The notes beneath the pieces are model-generated. The model worked only from the letters and a program-made list of their open reading frames with translations. It did no database searches and was not told the DNA's origin. The position numbers and the translations under genes were made by a program. Shown one piece after another: positions 11,801 through 23,257 of a stretch of 64,000 nt of DNA. The stretch spans positions 113,991 through 177,990 of the forward strand of contig WHUX01000112.1 of assembly GCA_015179025.1 (NCBI GenBank), given 5' to 3'. Positions within the stretch are counted from its first letter, which is position 1; each line of letters begins with the position of its first letter. Origin of the DNA: Terfezia claveryi. Lineage: Eukaryota > Ascomycota > Pezizomycetes > Pezizales > Pezizaceae.

Positions 11801-14799
11801 GGGGGTTAAGCATCAAGGCAACTTCTATTGCATTGGGTAATTTCAGCAACGACATGTTAGAGGTTCTCGAAAGTTACAACTTAGTGCCTGATGTCGGAAG
11901 CTTGGGATTCAATCTTTTCTAGACGCAAATATGCATGGTGCATCTAGGAATGGGCTGTATTGGATTTTTGGAATAGTGAATGCTTGGGACGACGGCGAAA
12001 AGCTGCATATGCCACCATCCACTCTATATTCTCGAAGTTACAGCGCCCAATTCCCGTAGAGAGGTTATTCCTCCACTTGATTGCTGACAACATCGACTTC
12101 GCGGCGCAACTCTTCTCAAGAAAAAAAGAAGCTCGTGGAAAACTAAGGAAAATTAGGTCAGGCAAAGAAAGGGTGTTTGATATGCTTGTCAATCAACTTC
12201 GAAATATTAGCTAGCCAACATAATTACCCTGAGTTTCTAAATGAGTTGAAAACTTGATGATTCAACAAAATCCTCCTCATCTGAGCCCCACTCCTCCGCA
12301 GCATCCTCAACCATCACAGATAGATCTGCCATGCAGGTATCTCAACCCCTCCGCGGGACCCCCAATAACCACAGAGAACATACGAGTATGAATTTTTTTG
12401 AAAAACAGACACCTGTCGATATCCTTGGGCATTGTTAACTACGACATTAATTGGGATTCGGTATTACCAGTGAAGGCTACAACGAAAAGAAAGAAAAAAA
12501 AAGTGAACAAAGGGGGAGTAACCACCATATCCGGAGTTCATAGCGAAGGGGCTCCCCAATATCCTCAGTAGCCGCTTTGGTCGAGGGGTATGGCTCATTG
12601 TGCAAGCTCCTCCTTCAGCACTGATTTGGCATGGATAGATGTTGGATTGAGGCCTCCTTCAATTTCTGTCCAATGCCTAAAAGTCCTCATAACTACGCAG
12701 AATCCTACTTCACTCGTTGGCATATCTGGCTTATTAGGGTGGGTGGAGGGAGGTTATACCTACGTATTTACAACTTTTTTTATAACTATAATAATCAATG
12801 TTGAAATGTATGAAACGACGAAGACAAAAGGCAGAAGGGCGCCAGGCCGCCATGCACAATTGGAGCAGAATTTATCCTGCTCTTGAAAGTATGATTGCCT
12901 ACCCTCGAGCTTAAGCTTACGCTGACATGAAGGCTATGCAGGGAGTTTTCACCATTTCCGGTGTTCATCCAATTGGCGATAGTAGCCCTCATCCTGTAGA
13001 GGAAGAAGGGGCCTAGCCGTGGTTGGAAGAAGTTGGAGGGGCCTGAGAAATGAGAACTAGCGGTAGAAATAGCCCCGTTGATCCAGGAGCAGGCTGAGCG
13101 GATACCGTTCGCAACTCAGGTGCAAAAGGAAGTTATCGAGTCATGGACCGATGACGACTATGCTAAATTAACGTGGATAGGGAGACGGCCGACGCTCAAC
13201 TCAGCTTTACCACGACTATCCTTCATTTTGCGGAAATCCACACTGAATCAGAACGAAGAAAGGGTAAAGCGACAGACCAGCTCGAGGCTGCCTAGGGTGC
13301 GGGTTAGGAGGATCTTGTGGGGGGCCTAATGCCCTGCAGAAGAGTTCCTTAGGGGGTCGCGGTGTTCTTGGAGAAGCTCACGGAATAAAGGTTTATAAAA
13401 GATGATACCTAAATTGGAATCTACTGAGCAACAGAGGATATTCCTAAGGATAGGATCCAAGAGCGGCTGGCCACTAAGACCAAAAAGATGTTGTGGTTGA
13501 CTCCAAGAGATATAGTCAGTAAGACTATGGTTGATAAAAGGAAGGTGTGTGGGAAGAAGGTTGTTGCTGCTCAATCTTCTTCTACTTCTGCCGATGCTGC
13601 TGCCCAGGAACCTAACATAGATTTAGAGAAATGACGAGAGACTCTCTAATTCGGCTGCGGTCGTGAAGGAACATGAGTCTACCCCTCATGGGACTTCTGC
13701 AATCCCCTCAATAAAGCTAAGACCCATTTTGGAGCTGAACCCGGACCTACTTCTGAGGAGAGTGTGGATGGAAGCAAAGGTAAGGAGATTGCCTCTGGTG
13801 AGGCGAGGGAAGCTGAGGCTGTTACCCCACGTAAGCATAGGAGGGAGGCTGCGAACGAGATTAGTAAGAGAAGGAATTTAGGGTTGAAACCCCAATAATA
13901 GACCTGAATGTGGATGAAGGAGTGGGGGTATATAAGCGCAATGTACGTGGGGAGGAAGAGAAGGATGAGCTTCTTTGGCGGTTGAAGGTATTGTTTCGGG
14001 GCGAGAGGAGGCTGGATAAGGAAATGGCGGCGGGAAGAATATTGAAGATAATGAGCAGAGTTTGTGGAGGTGGATGATGATTGATCTCACACATAGAAAA
14101 TATAGTTAAACTACATATGAGATGAAAATGAAAATGAAAAGTTCTCTGTTTTTGTGAAATTACTGTATATGCAATTTTGGTCGCAAGGGACTGTGAAGTT
14201 CTGCCACAGACCACCAGGTGTGGCAAGACAATTGTTTCTGACAGCTCTGGCCATGGAGACTGCTGCTAGAAAAATTTGGATGCACTCTGAGAAGAGACTA
14301 AGCCACCCCCTCAGAGTTCTCCGTGGTGGTTAGTTGCTTGTGAGTTGGATGGCCGTTTTTTGTTTGGATTGGCATATGTACAAAGTAACTGGCTGGAGAT
14401 GTTTGAAGTGTTTTACAAAAGTCATCTACAACATGTAATCTTACAAGCACCTTCATCCTCAAGTTCTTTTCTCTGCGATGTTGTTGAGAAAAGTTTTGGT
14501 GCCTGTAATCAAACTCCAACTGCCCTAGGGGGAGCAATTTCAAGACCATCAAAGCTTGCCTTCACCCAGTCGAAAATTGTATGCAGCCGCCCCCCCTCCC
14601 CCCCCCCTCCCCCCCCCTCTCTGCAACGAGTATCCCTTGAGGTTTCAAATTTGAGGGCACACATAATAATATAGGCTTTTGGGGCCAGATAATAAGCATC
14701 GTATTCGAGATTTTTCTTTTGCCTTTTAGTTTTTATTTTCTCATCCCCTAGTCGATGCAATGACAAACATTTCTATTGTTATTATTATTACTAGGTGGA
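8866..14799. other. Six-kilobase gene-poor stretch
   Basis: I find no gene I can name. Weak candidates are a hydrophobic 71-codon minus-strand frame at 9600-9815, two plus-strand frames at 11677-11922 and 11960-12214 (the latter Lys/Arg-rich), and a charged 83-codon frame at 13078-13329 with interrupted continuation to about 13600. The last resembles decayed mobile-element coding sequence in style but has no diagnostic motif. A C-rich homopolymer tract lies at 14587-14620. Confidence 0.4.
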
Positions 14800-14859
14800 T
14801 TTCGGTCTCAGAGTTGTAATGCTTCCTCCGCAGGGAAATAATACGATGGCACGTGAGAG

Positions 14860-15330
14860 AATTCCTACACCAGTGGCCACACACTCATAGCGAAAGATAG
14901 TAACTGTTCTTCCGTCATGTTGAGGATTCCACCGTCTTCCGTCGTTTCCTTCCATCCATTCACCATACTCATGGATGAGAGTTTTGTCAATATATCTGCC
15001 GGGTTGCCCTTCCCAGAGATCGACTTCATAATCAATCTCTGGTTCCTTCCTGTCGTAGGTAGTAGTAGCGATGGTCGAAGGCGACGGGCATACTTGGATT
15101 CTTTCGATAAGTAATCCTTCACTGTCCGTGAACAGGATTGGTGCGCTGGGATGAATTTCCAATTCGTACATCAGTTGTCGGGCTCATCCTGCATCATTTG
15201 GCTCCCTTGCACGCTTGGCCTCGGTGGTTGATAATGAGACTATCTCTTGCCTCCGAACTGCATCATCCTGCTGGTTGTTTCAGAATTCCCCCAGTCGGCT
15301 TGAATCTGGTTGACTCGCAGGTTTGTGGCT
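14860..15330 (-). pseudogene. Decayed Ty1/copia RNase H fragment
   Basis: Read on the minus strand, the stretch shows the end of a copia polyprotein in order, with frameshifts and stops. First comes an ADWGNSETTSR-like segment (about 15330-15280), then EIVSLSTTEA (about 15240), matching the VALSTTEAEY signature of copia RNase H. Next is SAPILFTDSEGLL (about 15150-15115), matching the TDSEGA block. Last is KYARRLRPSLL followed by GNPADILTKLSS (about 15085-14965), the usual C-terminal ADxLTK block. No LTR is recognisable beside it. The copy is old and unrelated at sequence level to the copia element at 57-61.6 kb. Confidence 0.7.
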
Positions 15331-15339
15331 GCTTCCTTA

Positions 15340-16410
15340 GATGAGTACCTAGGAATTCCGCTTTTGCCCGATCCTATTTCGCAAACTCAGCAGTCCTTCC
15401 CCGGATCCCTCATTCTTTGCCGCAATTATTAGGTCAGCTCTCCCGATTACCCCTACAAAGGCGCTTGAAGTTGGCTGTGTCTATGACGTCTTGTTTATGT
15501 GAATAAAGAACAGGGTACTGAATTTGTTTTCTCCTCAAAAGTACGTTTTTGAGCTGCGAAAATGCCTGGCGCCGAATCTGTGGACTATGATTTTCCATGA
15601 ATTCTTGCTTGCGGTGGGCCTTGTTGAACTGAATGTTGGTGATGCTGTTCGGATGTATTGCCTTCATACGCCTTTTGAGCTTGTCATGGTACTTCAGATG
15701 CGTGCTCTTACATCATCTTCGCAGTTATTTCGGATAGTCAGCACGGCGACCGCATTGGCATCTTTCCATCTTTGCAAATTCTTCTCCGCGTCCGTATGAC
15801 AACTGTTTCATCAGGTCTGGCTGGTGTATGCTCCTGATACCACATCCCAGGGTTCCCAGCGGCAACTAAATCCAGGTAATTTTCTATCAACATAACTCAT
15901 TCGGGGTATGTTGCTGCTCCTGATAATTTAGTGTCAGTCTTCTTACTTGGGAATCGTCTGCCTCTTCTGGTCTGGACGTTTGGTGGCAGCGGTGTGAACT
16001 CTTCTTCTTCCTGCAGCTACTTTACTTCGTCTGTGGGGCTGGATCGCTGCGGCCATGGCCGTTATGCCAGTAACTAATGCCAAGCACTGAGGACAGGCCA
16101 GATTTATTTCGATGAGGTTAACTGAATCACTTCTTACGTACCTCATGTTTCGGTTTTGTTTGTGGATTACGCAGGTCCTTTTGCACTGACATAGTAGTAG
16201 TTCTGTACGAGTTGTGGAATTCCATTCTTGCAAGACCAATGTACACGAGGACTCGAGGAGTACTATTCACGTTTATGTAAACCACCGGGGATCCGCCAGG
16301 CAATACGTTAGAATACTAGGATCATGCAAACGTGACACGAGCCTAATAATCAAACGTCATCGAGTTCAGCTTATCACAGTCACATCAAAAGCATCAATCC
16401 CATCAACACC
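15340..16410. other. Spacer, possibly more decayed retroelement
   Basis: No gene is supported. Minus-strand frames at 15434-15667 and 15943-16239 continue the direction of the copia fragment and may be its upstream remains, but I see no diagnostic motif. The last 150 bases are presumably the promoter of the UBX gene. Confidence 0.35.
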
Positions 16411-18269
16411 ATGGCGTCCTCGAACCCCTTCTTCCAAGGGAACCTACATGAGGCAATTGCTCATTCTATGCAGAGCAGCTTACACTTTGCAGCACTCATT
16501 GTTGGTAAGGCCGGCTACAAGCTCAACTTGCGTACATGGTAAAACTGACGTTGGAGCTTCATAGACGATGGAGGTGACGCTACGCCGGACAGTAGGGTAT
16601 GGGAAGAGGAATATCTAGGCGATGAAGAGTTGGCGAAGATCTTGAAGCAGAGAACAATCCTGTATAGGATTGCGGCGGAGAGTCAGGAGGCGATGAATCT
16701 CTATGCTTTTTTGCCGAGGCCGGAGAAGTTGCCGTGTTTGGTAGTTATAAAGTAAGTGTTTCCCCCATAGTTATCAGTGTGATGGTTAGGGAGTTAAGTA
16801 GGAAAGAATGATAGGGAACTAATGTGGGTTATTCGGGGGTAGGAGTGGTACAGCACAGGTGGAGAGTATTGGGTCTGCCGATGGGGAGAAGACGTTGGAG
16901 GAGGTGAGGGAGTGGGTGGGGAGGGTTGTGGGGCCGGTAGATGTAGAGGGGATGATGGTTGGAAGTACAGCTCCAGCTTCAACTACATCTCCCACTCCAG
17001 TTGTGCAGGACATAGAACCCCTAGCTCAATCTCCTCAGCCAACTATTGCACCAACCATCACGCCAACTGATACCCCCACCATCACCACCCCCCCCGCAGT
17101 ATCCTCCCTCTCATCCAATGTCTACGATCCCCCTACATCAGATACCTCAACCACATTAACAGCAGAGAAGAAAGGGAAAGGCAAAGCCACCTCGGACGAA
17201 TCCCTCTCCTCCTCCTCGACGAAAACCGCCCAGGACCGCGAGCGAGCCCGCAGAGAAGCCCACCTAGCGCAACAGGCGAGCAGGAATAGTAATTTGGGAT
17301 ATCTAGCTGAGCAGCGAAGACGTGCGCAGGAGGCGGGCGTGGAGAGGGAAAGGGTGAAGAAGTTGTTGGAGGCGGATAAAGCTATGAGGGTGGCGAGGGA
17401 AAAAGAGGCTAGGGAGGCCCGGGAACAGGAAAGAGGGGGTGGGAAAAGTGGTAGTGGGGGCGGAGCCCAGGAGATTGGAAGAAGGGCTACGAGTGTGGAT
17501 AGTAAAGAGTGTGCATTGAGTTTTAGGCTGTTGGATGGCAGTGCGTTAAAGCATAAATTTCCAGCGGAGGTTAAACTGGGGGTGGAAGTGAGAAAGTGGA
17601 TTGATCTGGTACTGACACTCGCTTTCCTCCTCGCCATCCATTGTCAAAACACTTCATGGCTAATTGGATTTTCTTAATAGAATCGACCTGACGAAACAGA
17701 CCGCCCCTACACATTTACTCAACTCCTCACCCCGTTCCCCAACAAACAGCTATCCCTCTCCGAAGAAAACACCAGCCTGAAAGGCCTCGGCCTTACTCCC
17801 TCTGCCACCCTCGTCCTTACCCCAAGTAACACCATCCAAGCATCCGCATATCCATCTCTCAGTGCCATTCCATCTCCATGGCGCCTTGTCAGCGCGCTTA
17901 CTACCAGCGTAAGCTCGGTAGTAGATATGGGGTATAATGCAGTAACGAGTGCTATTGGCGCAGTTACTGGCGGCCAGCCAGCCCAACCAGCAACAACAGA
18001 TACAACCAATTCGGTTCTACAGGTCCAACAGGGTGGCAGTAATTCACCGAGGCCGAGTAGAGGGAATGGGGAGACAAGAATTAGGACAATACATGATGGG
18101 AGTCGGGGGTTGACGGAGGGGAGGAACACGGGGAATAGGTTTTATAATGGGAATCAGGTGAGCTAGCATAGATTAGTCGATGGAGGTGTGTTGGGGTTAG
18201 TACTAACGGTGAGCTCAGTTGAATTTTGAACCAAATCAGGACGGGAAGGATGGGAAGGATGGAAGATGA
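16411..18269 (+). CDS. UBX-domain protein with N-terminal thioredoxin-like (UAS-type) region, UBXN4/Ubx7-like
   Basis: Five exons close in phase: 16411-16504, 16565-16751, 16843-17608, 17681-18157 and 18219-18269, giving 524 residues. The N-terminal 90 residues (MASSNPFFQGNLHEAIAHS..., EEEYLGDEELAKIL, PEKLPCLVVIK) look like the thioredoxin-like region of UBXN4/Ubx7 proteins. A Ser/Thr-rich linker and a charged coiled-coil (DRERARREAHLAQQ to EREQERGGG, about residues 210-290) follow. The UBX fold is split by the fourth intron boundary (ECALSFRLLDGS..., then YTFTQLLTPFPNKQLS and TLVLTPS). UBX proteins recruit the AAA ATPase Cdc48/p97; UBXN4 acts in ER-associated degradation at the ER membrane. 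A moderately hydrophobic segment (SALTTSVSSVVDMGYNAVTS) after the UBX domain may be the membrane hairpin. The last intron carries a perfect TACTAAC branch site at 18201, which favours the five-exon model over reading through to a stop at 18166. Confidence 0.85.
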
Positions 18270-18557
18270 GGAGCGTCACAATGAGCTTTGCGTTCCTCCA
18301 ATAAAAAACGTTCTTCCCCTGGTCAACCTAGCAATATTCTGTCGGTCAAACTCAAGAAATAAGATCATTAATTACTTAGGCGTATACGTCCCTAAGTATC
18401 TTGCTTTTTATGGAATAACATACCTTCCGTGAATTATATCCAATGGTCGCTGCTGGTAGAGCCGTTCTCGCATTGAAATTAATATTATCCGATTCCCTCG
18501 CTATCAGCAAATTTACATAACCACGAAGAGTTTATCAATGGAAGCTTTTGAATTACC

Positions 18558-20386
18558 ATTCGCAACCTAGTAGTGATCAGCCACTGACTTATGACCATCC
18601 CTGCAACCCCCCAGCAGCAACACCCCAGCCACATCTCGTAATATATTATGACTCTGCTGATTCCGGCTATATTCACAACTATGGAAGCAAATATGCTCTA
18701 CAATATGGTTACCCTCACATCCCGCCATATTCAACTCAATACCCCCATACCACCTCCCCCAGCATGACTGTTGTCATACCCGACCCCTCCCCCCGAACCC
18801 CCCCAATAGGGCGAGTATCATGCGGGTGAACTCATGACCATGAGAGGGCCCTTTACCTAACATCTATATTCATGATTAAACAGCTTCTAGGGCAGCAAGT
18901 AACAATATATGCAAACAGTCAGCTATCATTACAAGCCGCTCACCGCTCCAAAAATGAGCTATTTTCAGAATTAGGTATATTTCCATGATTTATGCTATTA
19001 TAACCCCCATATACCTCAATCCACTGCAATACTCTCTTCCCAAGCATTCTCAGCCCCCGCCGAAAGGTCTCCAATAGCTCTGGGAGCTCTAATACCCCCC
19101 TTTCAAGAATCTTCACCCTCCATTAATACCCCTACCTCTACTCCCTCTGTTGGCCTTATATTGTACGAATAGGCCCACAACCGCGAGGAGACCTTTACCT
19201 ATATCCATGGTAAATTAGTGCTGAAGGTGGAGCGTGCTAGTTTGGTTGGCACGGAGCATGCAAAATTACAAATTGTAGGATCTCAACTCAGCACACTGAG
19301 TAAGTTCCGAGAGCTCTTATTCAATCAGCCAAATCCACCCCATCTATGCCCTCCTCAATTCCCCGAGTTCAACACTCCTCTAGAGCATCCTCAGCGGCCC
19401 CGGAGAGGTTGCTAATCACTCTGGAGCTACAATACCCCCCATTTTGGGCTCCAGGTAGTCGCATTAGCCATGGCGGTATGCTGGCCTTTCTCGAGGCATT
19501 TTAAACCCTTTACACCCTTTATAGCTACCAGATCAGCCCAAGCATTACCGATATGTACCAGAGCAGGTGTTGAGAGCATGCTAGGTTGGGCACTAGGTTG
19601 GACGCTATGTTGGTAGTCTAGTTACTACATTAGTAGACGCTAGGTTGGACGCTAAGTATAGCACTAGAACGGCACGAGACTAGACAAAGCACTAGGTTAG
19701 GTGTTGAGGAATTTAGAGCAGCTAAGTCGATGCTGAGTTGGACTCGTGAGTGTGGGGTTGCTGTTGGTTGCTGTGAGGGGGTTGAAATAGCCCCAGAGGA
19801 GGGTGACAAAACCTCCTAGATGGAAGTAACCCATGAAGCCCAAAGGGAAGGTATTAGAACTCTCAGAGCTATTGGAGACCTTTCGGCGGTGGCTGAGAAT
19901 GCCTGGGAAGAGAGTATTGTAGCGGATTGAGGTATATGGGGGTTATAATAGTATAAATCATGGAAATATACCTAATTCTGAAAATAGCTCATTTTTGGAG
20001 CGGTGAGCGGCTTGTAATGATAGCTGACTGTTTGCATATATTGTTACTTGCTGCCCTAGAAGCTGTTTAATCATGAATATAGATGTTAGGTAAAGGGCCT
20101 TCTTGTGGTGATGAGTTCACCTGCATGATACTTGCCCTATTGGGGGGGGTTTAGGGGGGGGGTCGGGTATGACAAGGTCATGCTGGGGAGGTGGTATGGG
20201 GTATTGAGTTGAATATGGCGGGATGTGAGGGTAACCATGTTGTAGAGCGTATTTGCTTCCATAGTGGTGAATATAGCCGGAATCAGCAGAGTCATAATAT
20301 ATTACGAGATGTGGCTGGGGGTGTTGCTGCCAGGGGGTTGCAGGGATGGTCATAAGACAGTGGCTGATCACTACTAGGTTGCGAAT
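18558..20386. mobile_element. Long inverted-repeat (fold-back) element, about 1.83 kb
   Basis: The left arm (about 18558-19098) and right arm (about 19850-20386) are inverted copies of roughly 540 bp with scattered differences. The outer ends share ATTCGCAACCTAGTAGTGAT. The 750-bp spacer holds a third, diverged copy of the inner arm end (about 19386-19440) and GGTTGGACGCTA-type short repeats near 19600. Both arms keep an open frame reading the same peptide (for example VIYYDSADSGYIH), but no transposase is present. I see no clear target-site duplication. The right end lies 16 bp upstream of a tRNA-Gln gene. Confidence 0.75.
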
Positions 20387-20402
20387 AGTAGCGTCAACAC
20401 TC

Positions 20403-20490
20403 GGTTGAATGGTGTAACGGTAGCACATAAGATTTTGAACCTTCACCAAGGAACATTCTTGTGACCTGGGTTCGACTCCCAGTTCGACCT
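20403..20490 (+). tRNA. tRNA-Gln(UUG) with a 17-nt intron
   Basis: The acceptor stem is GGTTGAA (20403-20409) paired with TTCGACC (20483-20489), with one G-T pair, and the discriminator is T. The anticodon stem TAAGA (20428-20432) pairs with TCTTG (20457-20461). The anticodon loop TTTTGAA places TTG at 20435-20437, so it decodes CAA as Gln. An intron of about 17 nt interrupts the canonical site one base 3' of the anticodon (about 20439-20455). The T arm is CTGGG-TTCGACT-CCCAG. A long T run starting at 20490 is the Pol III terminator. Confidence 0.88.
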
Positions 20491-20508
20491 TTTTTTTTTT
20501 TTTTTTTT
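20490..20508 (+). terminator. Pol III terminator of the tRNA-Gln gene
   Basis: A run of 19 T residues on the plus strand begins at the tRNA discriminator base, the standard RNA polymerase III termination signal but much longer than needed. Confidence 0.75.
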
Positions 20509-20690
20509 AATTTAATTTTTTAATTTTAATTTGGCTTATTTGCATGCATCACTGCCAAGCTCTTGCCCTACACGAACACCTAGAACTTGAAGTCAGTCAA
20601 TATCACGCACTCTTTCAACGGCTTGCAATTTCACTTCCTAGATCCATCCTTGCCGCCGTTACTAAAAACACATACCACGCAACTTTCATA

Positions 20691-21256
20691 ATGTCATCAG
20701 CAAAACAACCCACCTCCACGGCAGGCAACAACGTCGCTGCTGCGGAGGAGACAAAGACGGAGGAGAAGCCGACTAACCAAGGGTTCACCCTAGAAGAGGA
20801 TGACGAGTTTGAAGATTTTCCTGTTGAGGGTGAGTTCCCTCGTGCTTGGAGCGGGAGCGCGGCAGGTGGCTGGGGTAGGATGGTGGATCTATGGGTCGGG
20901 TCGATGGGAAGAGAGTGGGGCGGGAGTAGAATCAAGAGGTTCATAGGGATAGAGGCTGACATGTAGTTGTGGTGGGGTTGATAGACTGGCAAGACACCGA
21001 GACAGAGAACGCGGGCGACAAAGCGAATCTGTGGGAGGAGAGCTGGGATGATGATGATACGAGTGAGGACTTTGCGGCGCAATTAAGGTGAGTAGCCATC
21101 ACGCAATCACTCCAATTGGGGGAGTACAGGTTCGGGGATAGGGAGTGGTGAGGGCTTCGATGGAGAGGTAAGAGGGATGAATAAGGGGTACTCGAGGCTA
21201 ACGTTTGATTTGTATCGATTCTTAGGGAGGAGTTGCAGAAGGTGGAGGGGAAGTAG
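20691..21256 (+). CDS. SEM1: 26S proteasome lid subunit Sem1/Dss1
   Basis: Three exons (20691-20829, 20985-21087, 21226-21256) close in phase to give 90 residues. The middle and end carry the acidic, tryptophan-containing signature of the family: LEEDDEFEDFPVEDW, NLWEESWDDDD and FAAQLREELQKVEGK. Sem1/Dss1 is a small intrinsically disordered subunit of the proteasome regulatory lid. It also binds TREX-2 mRNA-export components and, in other organisms, BRCA2-type proteins; the acidic patches bind ubiquitin. The introns are 155 and 138 nt, longer than most here, with GTGAGT donors. The length agrees with yeast Sem1 (89 residues). The N-terminal 25 residues are low-complexity and poorly conserved, so the ATG is chosen because it is the first in frame. 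Confidence 0.93.
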
Positions 21257-22070
21257 GGGGCTTAATGGGGAGGGGGTGAGGGAAGGAACGGGCCTTTTTT
21301 TTTTAAATTTTTTTTAATGTTTTTATTTTTCTGGCGCAGCTGTCTGCCTGCGATGTCTACGTTTGAAACGATGCTTTTTATTGAATAACTGAGCTAACAC
21401 CGTTGTATGGTCGAGCTGTCTCCAGGGGGGTGGGGGGTGGGGGATAGGAAGTGAGGGCGTCCAAGTTCCATGGTGCAAGACTTTGGATAGATTGCTCTAT
21501 AAGAAGAATGCTGGTGCATTCAACCCTCAGCATGTATTCTCGTTATATACAGTACATAATACCGAGGGGTATTTTTCTCGTTTCATCGATGCACCCCTTG
21601 TCGTCGCATCAATTGTATCTTGCTTTGTATCAGGCCACTTCTCACGTGAGGGCCCATCTTACTTTCTTACCAGCTACATTTAAGCTTAAACTGCCCTGCA
21701 TCCCCCATCTCACCTGAATGTTCAACAATGCGATGAGTATGAATTTGCGGTCATGGAATTCTACTCATGTTCGACAGTTGGAAGTGTTCGTTTGCCGTAG
21801 GGATCGGCGCCCACCCTGGCCCGCCACAGTACACAGCCGGATACGACATCGGCAAACTCTCCGAGTTCCTAGAAAAGCACTGCGTCAGCTCAGCAATGAA
21901 ATGGGCCATCTGGGAAAACCGGCAGAATGGACTTCGAACTGTGGGTAACTATATATTTTTTTCCCACAGCCAGAGTTGGCCAGGCATATATTTTACTTGC
22001 GCAATTTGCTCACCTCTTTTTGAACCTTCAGACCGCTTTTGCATTATTCTAGCATCGATATACTTCGCAA
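21257..22070. other. Spacer between SEM1 and the carbonic anhydrase gene
   Basis: T-rich and G-rich tracts follow SEM1. A plus-strand frame near 21767-21950 looks protein-like (SAMKWAIWENRQNG) but I cannot connect it in phase to the carbonic anhydrase or to a family. It may be an upstream exon or a remnant. Confidence 0.35.
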
Positions 22071-22860
22071 ATGGGCAGTGTTTTCCGATTCTCCGCTGCG
22101 CACGATAGCATCCACACCCTCCTCCAACGGAACCGAACTTGGGCCCAGCGTATATCTGCTCTCCAACCTTCCCTCTTCCCCTCCCTCGCCAACTCACAGT
22201 CTCCTCATATCCTCTGGCTAGGATGCAGCGACTCTCGCGTACCAGAGACCTCCGTGTTGGATTTACTGCCGGGGGAGGTTTTCGTGCACAGAAATATTGC
22301 GAATGTGTTACCGGCAAATGACTTGAGTAGTTTGAGTGTGCTGCAGTATGCAGTCGAGGTGCTCGAGGTAATCCGGATACTCCAGAAATTCAGCATTCTA
22401 TAGGTTAAGGAATTGATGCGGTGGTTCTTCTAGGTAAAACACATCATTGTCTGCGGGCACTATGGCTGTGGCGGCATCCTTGCTGCTATGGGCAATACCA
22501 AATTGGGACTTTTAGACAACTGGCTCAAGCATATCCGCGATGTCCGGGCTCGACATAGGCAGGAGCTTGAGATGATTAAGGATCCGGCGCAGAGAGTCAA
22601 GAGGTTGGTGGAGTTGAATGTTGTGGCGCAGGTGCATAGTGTAAAGCGGAATTCGAACGTGCTGGAGGCTATGAAGAAGAGGGGGTTGCAGGTGCATGGG
22701 TAAGTCCTCTCGAAGTCCCGAAGAGAGGAAATTTTGGTGTGAGAAGACGGAGGGCTAAATTGCATGGCTGGTCAACAGATTCGTGTATGATGTAGGAACT
22801 GGGCATGTCAACCTGATGGATATACCCAAGGATCCAGACGCGGAGGTGTATGAGGCTTAG
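22071..22860 (+). CDS. Beta-class carbonic anhydrase
   Basis: Exons 22071-22367, 22434-22699 and 22779-22860 close in phase and give 214 residues, close to the yeast enzyme. The zinc ligands and active-site dyad are visible: CSDSRVPE (Cys, Asp and Arg) near residue 50, followed by [11 protein letters not shown], and VCGHYGCGG near residue 107 giving His and the second Cys. The enzyme hydrates CO2 to bicarbonate, which feeds carboxylases and CO2 sensing in fungi. There is no targeting peptide at this start, suggesting a cytosolic form. An additional upstream exon cannot be excluded. The gene is tandem with SEM1 and convergent with BUD32, with about 400 bp between their stops. Confidence 0.92.
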
Positions 22861-23257
22861 ATGGCTCCAGAGGAACTCTCCACCAACACTGCCGACAGAT
22901 ACAGGTACAAGGGGAAGGGGAAGGGTCAGAAGCAGGGGCTATGGACTGGATTTGTATTGGCAGCTTTTACACACAGCCACGGTTACATTGCTTCAAAAGG
23001 CGCAGCATAGGAATTTATCTTTTTGTCAGATACCAGTTTAGTTTGAGATTCCCTGTATATATCGATATTTGGTACATATATCTATTAGTTTTTGGAACTA
23101 TAGTCTGAACCAAAGCATGATATCTGTAAAACAACGTTAATCGATTTTATGCATCCCCAGCAAGCGAACACCATTAAAAACAAGAAAAGCAATAAACAAG
23201 GCCAAAAACGGGCCTCCACCAATCCCCCCCCAAATAATAGCAACCTCATTTATCTTT
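22861..23257. other. Convergent 3' intergenic region
   Basis: It separates the carbonic anhydrase stop from the BUD32 stop. I see only presumed 3' UTR sequence, A/T-rich around 23040-23120. Confidence 0.5.

Noticed and set aside
17122..17637. Minus-strand frame of 171 codons opposite the UBX gene
   Set aside because: It mirrors the Ala/Glu/Arg coiled-coil of the UBX protein; the sense gene is supported by introns and domains.
21767..21950. Possible first exon of the carbonic anhydrase gene
   Set aside because: No splice pair joins it in phase to 22071, and the enzyme is already full length from 22071.
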